Shown here piece after piece: positions 47,101 to 57,764 of a stretch of DNA of 64,000 nt. Source of the stretch: Micromussa lordhowensis. Lineage: Eukaryota; Cnidaria; Anthozoa; Scleractinia; Lobophylliidae. The notes beneath the pieces were generated by a model that worked only from the letters and a program-made list of their open reading frames with translations, was not told the DNA's origin and did not search any database. Made by a program: the position numbers and the translations under genes. Position 1 is the stretch's first letter, and each line of letters begins with the position of its first letter. The DNA is taken from NCBI GenBank assembly GCA_964020085.1, contig OZ026596.1, positions 30,331,522 to 30,395,521 of the forward strand, given 5' to 3'.

Positions 47101-50100
47101 TCCTATCACATGAAACAGATTAAATTGCTTTATAGTAATTGAATAAAACGTCATTATTTTTAAGCCTGAATGTTTCGTAGCTATGTGAAAATGAGACAGC
47201 TAGCATGCTAACGCCAACTCAAATCAAATGAAACAGATTCCCAGCAGCGTCATTGTCATATTTGGAGCTATATAGTTTAACTGAGACTGTCGACCGCTTT
47301 GGATTAAATTAACTCAACGTAAAAAAATTATTTAGCTATATCGTCAGCTTGGTTTTGCAGGTTCTTCATCCCTGTAAACGTTTCTTCTCAGTTTAGCATT
47401 ACTAAATGAACCACTTTCCAACAAAGAACCTATTTAATTAACTCTCGCGTGGTCATGTCTTATGAGAATCTCTGAATAATTTGGGTCAGTTTATGACAAG
47501 AAAGGTTTCGTACCAAAGTACGAAATTACAGAAGAAATTACATGGAGTCAGCTTCGTTAACGATTGTGCGCTATCAAACACTTCAGTGACGTAAATACAG
47601 TCGAACCTCCCGTAAGCGAGCACCCAAAATGTCCAACCTACAATCGGCGCCAAAATTGGTGACACATTTACCTTTTTAACCCCCTGTTTCGTCACTGTGC
47701 TCCCTTTTTGCCCCCCTCGCTTGTCCTTTCAGCCCTCCTCCCCCCCAAACAATAAATGTCGTGCGGCAATTGCTGTGATCTTGAAGTACAAACAAGCAAC
47801 ATTGGATGAGGGAGCGGGGACTTTTTCACAGTTCACTGCGCGGAAAAAGAGAGTGGTGTTATTTGGTGCACTAAAACTACTATAGAAACACAATGTGTTA
47901 ATTAGTTATGTCGCCGATTGTAGGTGGTCTCTTACGAGAGTTTACACCATATTGGATCAAAATTTTGCCTCATCAGCATATGATAACTACAGAGACTTAC
48001 CCCATGCGTCAATGCCGATGCAATGTTTTATTCATGTGAAAAGTCACTGAGAAATTTCTGTCTCTTGCACTACCCAGGAATGCGATAATGTTACAATACG
48101 TTATTATCCAATTTCCTCTCTATTATATGTCTAGTGGCGCTAACGGGAGGTTAAAAACAAACGACAATTTCAAACTTTTAGCTTTAGAAGTGGTCGCGGT
48201 CTCTTACGAGAGGTGGTGTGGTCGCTTACAAGAGGTTCCAACTATACTGTTTTGACTTGGAAACTTTCGATAGTTTGGAAAACTGGTCGCTGAGGAGAGG
48301 TGGTCGCAACCGGAGGTTCGACTGTATTGGAGTTTCAACTTACCAAGCCTTTCACCGTCTGAGGTTTTGTCACTTTGTTTAGCTCATTGACAGACCTAGC
48401 CCTTAATTCCAACAAAGTCTTGTTATTTTTATCAAGCTTCTTTGAGTTAAGATGTATAACAATACGTTACATATCAGAACCTGGGTGTTTTCAGAAGTTA
48501 TTTGGTATTAGAATATACATTAGGTTTGTTTCAAGATGATAAATTAATTAAGATATATTGGTTATTGACCAAGCGTGAGGTCAAGATAACTGGATATTGG
48601 CCAAGTTCTTTTTTTTTGCGTGTTTATGGACCGAGACGGACACGAGGTCCATAAACTAGCAAAACAGGAACGAGGCCAATATTCAGCGATCCTGACCGAA
48701 CAAGCTTGGCCAATAAAGGATTTATTCTATGGCTTTCGGGGTAATTTTTCTTCCCGGAGACAGGGTGTAGTCCCCTAACGGGCAAGATATCGCCATCATT
48801 GTTGTATATTTTGTTACTTTTGTTATTGTTTTCTCGGAAATATTAGCTTTTATAATAGCTACTCTTAAATTCGAGGAAAAATAAAGTTTATGTATGTATG
48901 TATGTATGTATCTTGCCCGCTCGGGTAGCCAATCACAGTGCAGATTTGGTTACCTCGCCCGCTCAGTCACATAATAAGGCAAATTACAAGCGCGATAGTG
49001 AAATGAGAAATATTATAATGCTTATCATATCACAAGCGTTACTCTAAGAATAGAGAAAAAATTGGGACTCCGATTAAAAATCTGTGTCCACACTGGGAAC
49101 TCGTGCAGATATTTTTCAAAGGATACTGCCAATCCCTTATCACACCACATGATGGCTTCTTCAAACTGACTGAGCTGAACACAGGCACTAGCTCCTTATG
49201 ACAGAGTTGAAAATAAACTTGTAAATATTCCGTGTGGTACTGTATGAGTTATATAAGCATGTTCACCCCCCCCCCCCCCCCTGCCTAGCCATGGCTTTTT
49301 AAGAAGGTCTGGTCTGAAAATGGGTCATAAATATTGTCATTTTGAACTGAAATTGGGTGTGATTTTGCTTTCTGGGCTCAGTGAAATTGAACGTAACTGA
49401 AAGAAATCATAATTATGAGCGCATTAACAGAAACGCATCCTTGATCCTCTGAAATGCAAACGAGGATACCATAAATACCATATTACACTTCAGATACGCA
49501 AAGCAGCACCAACCATCGCTTGATACACATTACAGGCAGCCACATCGTTTTTGCTAATACCTTATCTGTCAATGTCCTCACTGCTAAAACAGAAGAGTGA
49601 TAACGAAAGCTTTTATATAAAGCTTACCTCTTACGATCGCTTTGAGGAAAGTTGGTTGTAATTCTGTGGCTGATTTGGCGTCACTTAGTGACTCGAGATA
49701 TTTTCCTGTCAAAACAGTAATTTTAGAAATATAAAAAATAATATATTTCATAACAATTTAGAAAATAGCAACTGATTTTCCAATAAAATTCGTCCGGGCT
49801 TTATGAAGATTAAATAGATTGAACAAGGCAAAATGCCAGTAACAGCCTGGGTCGCAGTTTACTGAGGCACGCTCCAATACTAGAGACGTCTAGACTGTGG
49901 CATAACGTCGTGGGACATACGTATGATTTAAAGAACCTAAGAACATTTCAAATCGATTCAGTCGTTTATTGATGGTGGAAAGATATGGCACAAAGCTAAT
50001 AGACCTTAAGCTTATGACAGGTTTGGAAGACATCATGTGGGGTGGGCAACGCGCACCACAAACTAGTGTTTGCGTAAGAATCTCAGGGCTAATACTTTTC

Positions 50101-50798
50101 TTAACAAATTTGCGGGAATTCTCATCAATTTGCGAACAGCAAGGTTAAGATACTATGCATGGTGAAAGTACTGCATTAAACCAAATTTGAGGGATGTAGA
50201 CGTGCTACAAAGCGTCCAGTGGCGTTTTTAACTTGTACTATAAATTTTTACGCGTCTTTGCAAGGTTTTTTCTCATTTTGATCAAAAAGCTTTGCTAGCT
50301 CGTTTCTGAAATGGCAAAGGAAATGCAAACGTCCTTACCCAAATAAAAATGTGCAATCGCCCTGTTACTGTACAGTTTGGCGTTCAAATCTTTATCCTTG
50401 CAGTTCACTTCAATTCCTTCTGTGTAAAAGTGAACGGCATTCGCAAAATCTTTTTTTCCATATTCCTCGTTGCCTTGAGTCTTGTAGACCTCAGCTATTG
50501 CTAAAACGAAAATGGAACGAGATCTTTGTAATTTGTTGCTACAAAATGCGAAGATCCGCTTTTTTCATGAATAGTAATGTTATTGCCAGTTAACTTCCAA
50601 AAGAACATATAAAGATTAGTGGGATTAATCAATAAGTCGTGAAATACTCTAAAATCACTGAATTGAGCCCTTCTCGTGATAAAGAAAGCAGCAGCGGTTC
50701 TGCTCACCTCGTAAATTGTCGTCATCAAAATCCAGTGTTTCTTCAGCTGGTGGCATGACGTCATTTTCACTCGCAACTTTGATTGTACTCCTCGCCAT
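44142..50798 (-). CDS. TPR-CHAT protein 1: Hsp-clamp TPR, TPR array and CHAT caspase-like protease
   Basis: Six coding exons: 50708-50798, 50339-50500, 49628-49705, 49127-49194, 48344-48436 and 44142-47102. They are in phase and give 1150 residues. The start ATG has CATCCATGG context. Residues 1-30 are acidic ([10 protein letters not shown]). Residues 31-130 form a three-TPR domain with all carboxylate-clamp positions: Lys37 and Asn41 (KTQGNEEY), Asn76 (YSNRA), Lys106 and Arg110 (LKAIVRGA). Such domains bind the EEVD tail of Hsp70/Hsp90 (known). Residues about 190-668 hold 12 TPRs of 40 residues (DKAGEGxAYGNLG type). [11 protein letters not shown] at 728-738 leads into the CHAT domain, with His1005 in HFAAHG and Cys1053 in LSCCHSG, the protease dyad. 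The last exon ends in TGA directly before GTAAGT. Similar animal proteins are often labelled TTC28-like. The substrate is unknown. Confidence 0.88.
47598..48324. mobile_element. Pogo/Tigger-like element in last intron of TPR-CHAT 1
   Basis: The ends CAGTCGAACCTCC and GGAGGTTCGACTG are inverted and flanked by TA on both sides. The end sequence is close to that of 41764-41895, so both belong to one superfamily. Internal copies of GTGGTCGCTTACAAGAGGTT-type units recur near the right end. It ends 18 bp from the donor of the 48344-48436 exon and carries no transposase. Confidence 0.65.
48558..48970. mobile_element. Dispersed DNA element, copy A, with nested insertion
   Basis: It reads GGTTATTGACCAAGCGTGAG, then TGCGTGTTTATGGACCGAGAC, and later ATCTTGCCCGCTCGGGTAGC. 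The same blocks occur in reverse order and strand at 53226-53545. At about 48792-48912 the copy is broken by a segment ending AATAAAGTTTATGTATG with (ATGT)n, which looks like the tail of a nested retroelement. Confidence 0.6.
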
Positions 50799-50926
50799 GG
50801 ATGTTGGGAGTTTTCAGTGTTTGAGATCACTTCAGTATAGTTTTCAATGCCTTTAGTTCGAGTCAAAATAATTGAAAACAACACTTCAATGTGAGCAAGT
50901 GGCTGGATTAGTTCAACAACAGGTAT

Positions 50927-51173
50927 TTACTACGATTATCAGTTGAGTAGGGTGCGACGGAGCTTTGGTGACGAACGTTTCGGACTGAAAACGGGCAACT
51001 TTCCTCGTTTCCATTGGTAACAATACCGTCGCCTGCAATTTCGCGCGCTCTGCTGTCAATGGCGTCAAAGGCCCATAAGTTGTCATTGGAAACGGAGCCA
51101 GTTGTCCATTACGACGAGTGAAAAACGTTTACCAAACTTTCGTCGCGCCTTACTCAAGTGATAATCGTAGTAA
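50927..51173. mobile_element. MITE upstream of the TPR-CHAT 1 start codon
   Basis: TTACTACGATTATCAGTTGA at the left mirrors TCAAGTGATAATCGTAGTAA at the right, with an imperfect arm of about 45 bp. It begins 129 bp before the start codon on the upstream side, inside the likely promoter. Confidence 0.7.
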
Positions 51174-51326
51174 TCAAAGGTCATACTTACACAGAAGTCA
51201 CAATAGCGACCCATTGTATCACGTAAAATAAACAGGGAGAAATGTTATGTTCAAATTTTTTACCGCGATGGATCCGCCTTTTTTTAGTGTCGAATTTGAT
51301 TCGCATTTTCTTTGGCTCTGCATTAT

Positions 51327-51475
51327 TAACTACTTATCAACCGAGACTGAGGTCTTTGCGGGAAATCTCAGACCGAGACCTTGCCGTATTGGCCGAACGA
51401 TAGCGATGTCAATACGGCCAGGCCGAGGTCTGAAATTTTCCCGTAAAGACCGAACGTTTGAAGTTATTTAATATG
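51327..51475. mobile_element. Imperfect palindrome, probable MITE
   Basis: TTAACTACTTATCAACCGAG at the left and an end reading GAACGTTTGAAGTTATTTAA at the right enclose mirrored GAGGTCTTTGCGGGAAATCT / AATTTTCCCGTAAAGACC and GACCTTGCCGTATTGGCC / CAATACGGCCAGGCCGAGG blocks. Confidence 0.55.
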
Positions 51476-51782
51476 TGGCTTTTTGCTTGGCTTTTGCAGG
51501 CCTGTAATCGGCCAATCAGAGCACGCGTTATATCGGCTACATAACTCAACGCATATAATAATACACTTTATTAAAAACTGGGTCATTGTATAATGCAATT
51601 CAAGGAATTTGATTGGCTTAGTGGCCACGGTTTATGAGCCATTATTATCCAACTCTGCTTCGTAGAGTACAAATATCGCGCGAAACGAGTACAAATATCA
51701 CACGATATTTGTACTCGTCTCATTCCTCCCGGCCGCGTGAAGTTCAAAACCTTGGCAAGTCAGAATTTTGGGAAAAGAAATC

Positions 51783-51797
<15 letters not shown>

Positions 51798-51814
<17 letters not shown>

Positions 51815-51894
51815 GTGTGTAGTATCGCTGTATATTTTTACTCGTTGTTCGTAAAAATATACAGCGATACTACACACCAAAACGTCTAATAAGA
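51798..51894. repeat. Perfect 44-bp-arm hairpin with 9-base loop
   Basis: Bases 51798-51841 are the exact reverse complement of 51851-51894, separated by the nine bases TCGTTGTTC. The arm contains TATTAGACGTTTTGGTGTG. No mismatches were found on manual pairing. Confidence 0.8.
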
Positions 51895-52050
51895 TATATT
51901 TATACCATGCCCAACAAATATGGTAAGTGTACGTGTCAGCACAACAGCCGAAATTCTGAAACTTTTTTCCGCGGAGGGAAACAATGGCGGTCCAAGAGAG
52001 GATTTTGCGAAATAAAACGTGGCAAGATTTTAGCGAAAATTGGTGGATGT

Positions 52051-52094
52051 TTTTAATAAAACAATTATTCCACTCGCGCTTGTTGGATATTTAA

Positions 52095-52151
<57 letters not shown>

Positions 52152-52197
52152 AGCGCCGAGTCGGCTATAATCATCTCATAAAATCCAACAAGCGCGA

Positions 52198-52230
<33 letters not shown>

Positions 52231-52475
52231 AAAATAAAGAACTAGACTACAATGAAAAAAAAAGGCCTAAAAAATCACGCATACGCACGCCATTTTTGTA
52301 GATCATGGTATAATGGCTCATATACCATGATGGCTAAGCCAATGAAAAGTCTTGAATTGAATTATCCAATGATCCAGTTTTAATAAAAGGTGATTATAGC
52401 CAACTCGGCGCTACGCGCCTAGTTGGCTATCTATCATCTCATGTCCAACGCGCGCTCGTGGAATAATTGTTAAAT
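52051..52475. mobile_element. Nested MITEs sharing the GCGCGAGTGGAATAATTG arm
   Basis: TTAATAAAACAATTATTCCA at about 52055 mirrors TGGAATAATTGTTTTATTAA at about 52198. Inside are AGCCAACGAGGCGCGTAGCG and GGCTATAATCATCTCAT. A second, inverted partial copy with GGCGCTACGCGCCTAGTTGG lies at about 52390-52475. Confidence 0.6.
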
Positions 52476-52688
52476 AGTGACTGGCTTAGAAACAAAATCC
52501 AGTCAGAAGTAAAGCAAAACCAATTGTCACTATCTCTTTTTCCCTTCAAATTTTAATTGGATCCCTGGATTGTCTGTGGCCTTTGTGGTTGGCCAGATTG
52601 ATCTTTGATTTGGGTTTTACTACATTCTAACCACTCTAAAATAACCGAATATCTCTGTTCATTGCGCAGTTTGAAACACACTTTCTGT

Positions 52689-53042
52689 TCACTTGTATTC
52701 CGTTATCTTCCCATGATCACTATGGTGATTTTCCTCTACGCAGCTAAATACAGGATTTGTACCAATTTCATTTCTAAAGGAAATTTTTAAAATATATTTG
52801 TTCTTCCTAAGGGATAACAACAATTCCAAACACCTGTCGTTTAACTCATGATGATAACGTTTGCCTTTTGCAATTGAATTAAATACGGGAAACTCTCTTT
52901 GGTCTGAGCTTGGTGTTGCGACCTGACCATCAGGCCCCGCGCAGTCAGTCACCGACGAAATGTAATGGCGACTGGGGACGAAGCAGGCACTGAAATCTTT
53001 CGTATCGTTGGTTTTCGTAGTACTTAGCTCGAATTCCACCAA
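52689..53042 (-). pseudogene. Orphan coding-like exon, 117 codons
   Basis: A minus-strand frame has no ATG at its head and follows an acceptor-like TTCACTTCAAG. It runs through ordinary-looking protein (PSSDQREFPVFNSIAKGK, ELNDRCLELLLSLRKNK, GTNPVFSCVEENHH) to a TGA. I do not recognise it and found no partner exons. It may be the last exon of a gene lost to transposon insertions, or chance. Confidence 0.28.
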
Positions 53043-53225
53043 GCTTGAAGTGAAAGAATCAGGTGGAGTTATGTAACCCCGATATTTCCTTGAGATCTCA
53101 TGAAGTCTCTATGTCGAACTTATTCAAACGCATTACATTGAAAGAAAAATCGCGCAGAATACTTGCAAGTAGTTTTTGTACAAAGAATGAAACATTTACG
53201 AGTGTTGCAATTTAATAATAAAATT

Positions 53226-53276
53226 TATTATATGGCTAGCTCCGCGAGCGGGCAAGATGAATCAAATCCTGCGCTG

Positions 53277-53307
<31 letters not shown>

Positions 53308-53486
53308 CATCTTGCCCGCTCGGGACTACCCGCCTTGTCCCGCAAGAAAAATTTCCCCAAAAGCCATATAATAAATCCTTTATTGACCAAGCTTGTTCGG
53401 TCAAGATGGCTTGATATTGGCCTCGTCCTTTTTTTGCGTGTTTATGGACCTCGACTCCGTCTCGGTCCATAAACGCGCAAAAAAAA

Positions 53487-53517
<31 letters not shown>

Positions 53518-53545
53518 ACACTTGGTCAATAACCCATACGGAATA
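53226..53545. mobile_element. Dispersed DNA element, copy B (inverted relative to copy A)
   Basis: Its reverse complement gives GGTTATTGACCAAGTGTGAG, then TTTATGGACCGAGAC and GCGGGTAGTCCCGAGCGGGC, in the order of copy A at 48558-48970. This copy lacks the nested insertion, and its centre is a small palindrome (GAGCGGGCAAGATGG / CCATCTTGCCCGCTC). Confidence 0.6.
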
Positions 53546-53703
53546 ATCATAGGAGGAAGCCCCCGGATTTTATAAACATAAATTACTTTCAGTTTCGAGT
53601 ATTGAGCTCATGCTTTTACACTGCAGGTGACGTAAACACATGGAGTTTCGAATTTTAAAACTAACGGAGCGGAGAAGGAGTGAAACATTGGGCTAAAATA
53701 TTC

Positions 53704-54105
53704 ATCTATTTAACAATTAGACTATGAGCTCGAGATTTCTATAGCAAGCAAAAAAGCCGAAAGTGGCAAATAATCTAATTGTTTTAGTATATCTTATAGC
53801 TATTCAAAACTTCATTTAAATCCTCCCCACAGACACTTTTACATGACGCAAGGAGGCGGCGTCCATTTTGTTAAAAACCACACACTGCTAGGCCACTTAC
53901 TATCTACTTAACAATTAGACTATGAGCTCGAGATTTCTATAGCAAGCAAAAAAGCCGAAAGCAAATAATCTAATTGTTTTAGTATATCTTATAGCTATTC
54001 AAAACTTCATTTAAATCCTCTGCACAGACACTTTTATATGACGCAAGGAAGCGGCCTCCATTTTGTTAACAACCACACACTGCTAGATCACTTACTATCT
54101 ACAGC
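53704..54105. repeat. Tandem duplication, period about 198 bp
   Basis: AACAATTAGACTATGAGCTC occurs at 53712 and again at 53910, and the following bases match almost throughout, to CACACACTGCTAGG/ATCACTTACTATCTAC. Two full units are present, with a few substitutions and small indels. Confidence 0.85.
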
Positions 54106-54109
54106 AAAA

Positions 54110-55990
54110 TAGATGGTGGGTATTGTAGCAAATAAGAGAACGGCATTACTGAGAGAACGCTGGTAGATGTATATCAAAGGTGCCATAATATGGACAGATG
54201 AGAAGATGAAAGATGTAAACTGACATATACACTGGAGACAATGAAAATGCATGCGATTAAAGCTGTTTTTTCGGGCTCCTGAATCTGTGTGAGACAATTG
54301 GCGAGCCTGTTATTCATTCAAAGAAGTGGCGAATGCTCAGTGGACATTACCTTGCATCACTTTAGAAGGAGCAGATCCACGAAATGTATTATCCAGACTA
54401 ATCGCATGACACCAGCCTTTTAATTAGCGTTTGTCGATGGCTTTGGAATAATATTAGGATTAAGGGAAACCCCCTATTTCCAAGAAAGCTCATGACCTAA
54501 GTAATCTCGTGTACTGCATGTGACGCCGCAATGAGATATATAAATGAAACGTTTGTGTATACTTGAAGCGGGAGAAGACAACCAAAATGTTCATTTTAAG
54601 AGGACAAACCTCTTTAGTATGGGCTAAGGAGTGTAGGGGTTCATCCTGAAGATAGCCATATTCCTATTTGCACAGACAGCCAAATTGTGTCACGCTATCG
54701 AAACCGGAAGTACCGTGGAATCCCAACTTTGCAAACTCCGAGGGAAACAAGATTTGATTCGAAAAATCGGGTAGCTTGAGAAATCAGTGTTGGACTGCAT
54801 GTAGGGAAAGGACTTTTGGTTTGAAGAATCGGGAGCTTCGAAAATCGGCGAAGATACTACTGTTCTCCGTTAAAAGTCCCGGGGTATCTAATCGAACCCA
54901 ATCGAACACCAATCGTTCGATTGCCGAACTCAATCGAACTCACAATAAAATTCTGCCAATCGAACACGGTCGAACGTTCGATTAACGAACGATCGTTAAT
55001 CGAACTCAGACGAACGTTCGATTACCGTCTTGTTCGACAGGACAATTTTCACATTGTATGAGTGGAAATTCAGTCCCAAGGTCAAATCACTGCTAGCTTT
55101 CCCCTTCTCTTTTCACCCGGCTTTCAGTCACATCGAAGATAATCATATAAGCCATTTCCTTGCAAGACCCACAGTACACTCGTGAGTACATGAGCAACTT
55201 TCGTTGACATTGACTTTGCTCAGGTTTGCTTTGTTTGAACGTTGAATGTACAACAGGAATTTCTTACTAACCTCTCGAAGTTTAGTGACCACTGCAATCG
55301 ACCAAACAGTATATCATAGAAGTATTCATAAACGGAAATTACGATGACCAACCCTACGGATACAACCGCTCCAACATATCTTTCGATTTCGTATCCCTTC
55401 TTGTTTCTGTTCGATGACTCTCGCCCCAGAGCCTACCTGTTCCTCTTAGCCGGGAGAAACTTCGCACGAGGTAATAGTGGCTCCGACGGCATAAGCTGGT
55501 GTGGCTTGCCACGAGGAAAAGGCGGCCCTGGAAACACATGGTTTGATTGGCTAGTGCTGGAGTACAACTAAGAATAGTTTCACGCTGGTTTCTCTCCGGA
55601 AAGTTTCCACTGGCTGATCTCTAGCAGAATATACAGGACAGGAAATCAGACTAAAATCCTGACCGGAAGTGGTACTCACATGTTTCGTTATGGAGGACAG
55701 CAAAGCAAGTTTAAAACTTACAGAAAATCTGTTGGTGTTGAGATCGAACAGTTTTAACACGAGATCAACCAGTGGATATTTTGGGAGAAAAAACAAGGCT
55801 AAATGAGGGAAAATCTCCATTTTAAGAATCTAGTTAATTACACTATGTCTCCCGGAGACATCTTTTCTCGTGCCAAGGCCTCGCGGGCTTAGAGGGGCAG
55901 GCGGCTCTGGGGACAAGAATGTGGAGAAGGCTTTCATAAACTTATCGCCGGTCTCACTTCCCAAAAATATCCTTTGTTGATCAATACAGA
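54110..55990. other. Gene-free stretch in the transposon-rich zone
   Basis: Apart from the TCGAA cluster, no known coding exon was found. A 75-codon ATG frame at 55344-55571 has no recognised relative. Confidence 0.4.
54890..55036. repeat. Cluster of AATCGAAC/GTTCGATT motifs
   Basis: In about 150 bp the core TCGAA or TTCGA occurs more than ten times in both orientations, for example ATCGAACCCAATCGAAC, CGTTCGATTGCCG and GGTCGAACGTTCGATTAACG. Spacing is irregular, so this is a degenerate satellite or a binding-site cluster rather than a clean tandem array. Confidence 0.6.
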
Positions 55991-56002
55991 CACCTACAGA
56001 CC

Positions 56003-56219
56003 TTGACAGCTTTTAACAAAGTGGATTACGAATACCACTTCAAAGTCAGAATTGGGGCTAATAAAAGTTACGTACGAGGAAAACTTCAAGATGTCCCATT
56101 TCTTCTGGTAAATATTTACGCTCCCAATACCACCACTAAGTATCGTTGTTCTTCCAAACATTGTCTGAGCTCATCTACGATGAGGGACACAATGATTCTG
56201 ACTACAAAATTATATTACA
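56003..56219 (+). pseudogene. LINE endonuclease fragment, frameshifted
   Basis: The frame reads VPFLLVNIYAPNTTTKY, the typical AP-endonuclease strand of LINE ORF2. After about 56157 the match continues in another frame (TLSELIYDEGHNDSDYKIIL). The fragment stops abruptly at about 56217, where a different element begins. Confidence 0.65.
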
Positions 56220-56588
56220 TGAAACAAGAAATATGAGTGACAGAAACCGACGTTTCGGCACATCTTGCGCCATTATCAAGGTTACATAATTAACGATAAA
56301 AAGCGGTTTATAAAGAGGCTAAGTTGAAGCGAATTTACATAACATAGCGGCAAGCTAATTACTTGAATACTTTAGCACGAAGAGAGTCAGACTGCACATT
56401 CAATGTTGGTTTAAGCTCTTGAATACACAGCATTTCATTAACAAGGCAGTCAAATTTGTTCATGCATTTCTTGATTACAATGAAGCGTGCTAAGAAATTG
56501 TTCGGAACAGCAGTGTTATGTTCTTTGTAGTAATGCTTGCAGATTGATGACGCCTTTTGACGGTGTCCCTCAACGCGCGTGTGAAGGT
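56220..56588 (-). mobile_element. Penelope-like element fragment (GIY-YIG C-terminal part)
   Basis: On the minus strand 56359-56588 reads HTRVEGHRQKASSICKHYY, then NKFDCLVNEMLCIQELKPTL and NVQSDSLRAKVFK-stop. This is the end of the GIY-YIG endonuclease region of Penelope-like retroelements. The following non-coding part contains CGACGTTTCGGC and TTGCGCCATTATCAAGGT, also typical of these elements (recall). The reverse transcriptase part is absent. Confidence 0.7.
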
Positions 56589-56830
56589 GGCCAAAAACCG
56601 GTTTAGTGGTCGGAAAAAAGCGGTTAAGGGGTCGGAAAAAACCGGTTTTTGGGTCGAAAAAAAACGGTTTTGAGTTCGCAAAAAGTCGGTTTTGGGGTCA
56701 GGAAAAACCATGTTTGGGGTCGGAGAAAACCGCTTTTAGGGTCAGAAAAAACGGTTTTGAGTTTGTCGGTTTTGGGGTCGGAAAAACCGGTTTTGAGTTC
56801 GCAAAAAACCGTTTTGGGGTCCAAAAAAAC
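56575..56830. repeat. Minisatellite of GGTCGGAAAAAACCGGTTTT units
   Basis: About ten diverged units of 23-28 bp repeat, each with a G-rich half (TTTTGGGGTCGG) and an A-rich half (AAAAAACCGG). Several frames stay open on both strands across the array because the units lack stop codons. I do not treat those frames as genes. Confidence 0.8.
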
Positions 56831-57614
56831 AAATTTGCGTCTAGTTGGGACTCCGTTTGTCTAGGCGTTAAAACCTGCTCAAAAGATGGTGATGATGATG
56901 ATGAGCATAGTACACTTAATATACCTTTTACAGTATCACTCAAACGCCAATTGTAGATTTCATGTCACTTTTATTAACAATTTCATTCCACGAGTCCCTA
57001 GTGAGCTACGCACAAAAATCGGTTATGGTAGTTTTGATTAGCCGCCTCTCCAACCTAAACGCTGATTGTACCTACTGAAGGCGAAATACGGCGTAGATAT
57101 GGAGGATTCTAACACACTATGTACATTATATTTGTCACTTTGTGCAATATTTTTATACTTACTTTTTTATACTTAATGTCAGTTACCAAACACAAGTAAA
57201 AAACAGTCCAGAGAAAACGATTTTATGTACAAGGAAAATGTTCTCAACGGCTTTCAACAAATTCACTAAATATGATCGATTACGTACTGTATTTACATAA
57301 TAACAACATTAGCTTACATCGTTAAAAAGTAAATAATGTGACACAGCAAACTCCCTTTACGCTAAGCTCACTAGTTTTTACGAAGGAGGCGAAGCTTGCT
57401 GGCATGGTTGACTTTCATTCTACGTCAGAGTAAAGAGCACTCTTCCTCTGTGAGCGAAGTCCTTTAAAAACAAAAAAAGACGATAAAACGAAGAAGTTGC
57501 ATGTACAAAGATAAGGATTTTTATTTCATTTCTTAATTTAATTACATTTTACAGCTGGACTGGCCCGCGGATAGCTATGCTAGTCTAGGCGGGACAGTCT
57601 ATCAACAGTTACAA

Positions 57615-57690
57615 ATGTTTTGTAAAACAGTACTAAAATGTTTCAGTTTGTAAAACAGTACTAAAATGTTTTGTAAAATGGTACAAGCAA
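57615..57690. repeat. Short tandem repeat (TGTTTTGTAAAACAGTACTA)
   Basis: Two and a half units of about 32 bp (TTTGTAAAACAGTACTAAAA) occur just beyond the 3' end of TPR-CHAT 2. Confidence 0.65.
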
Positions 57691-57764
57691 CGGAGTAAAA
57701 GAGAAACTAGTTAGGGGCTAAATTTCAATTAAAATGTATATTCTCCTTAACTGTAGTTCCCCTT

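Noticed and set aside
56606..56956. 116-codon plus-strand frame and minus-strand partners
   Set aside because: They lie in the minisatellite and share its period; repetitive low-complexity peptides with no domain.
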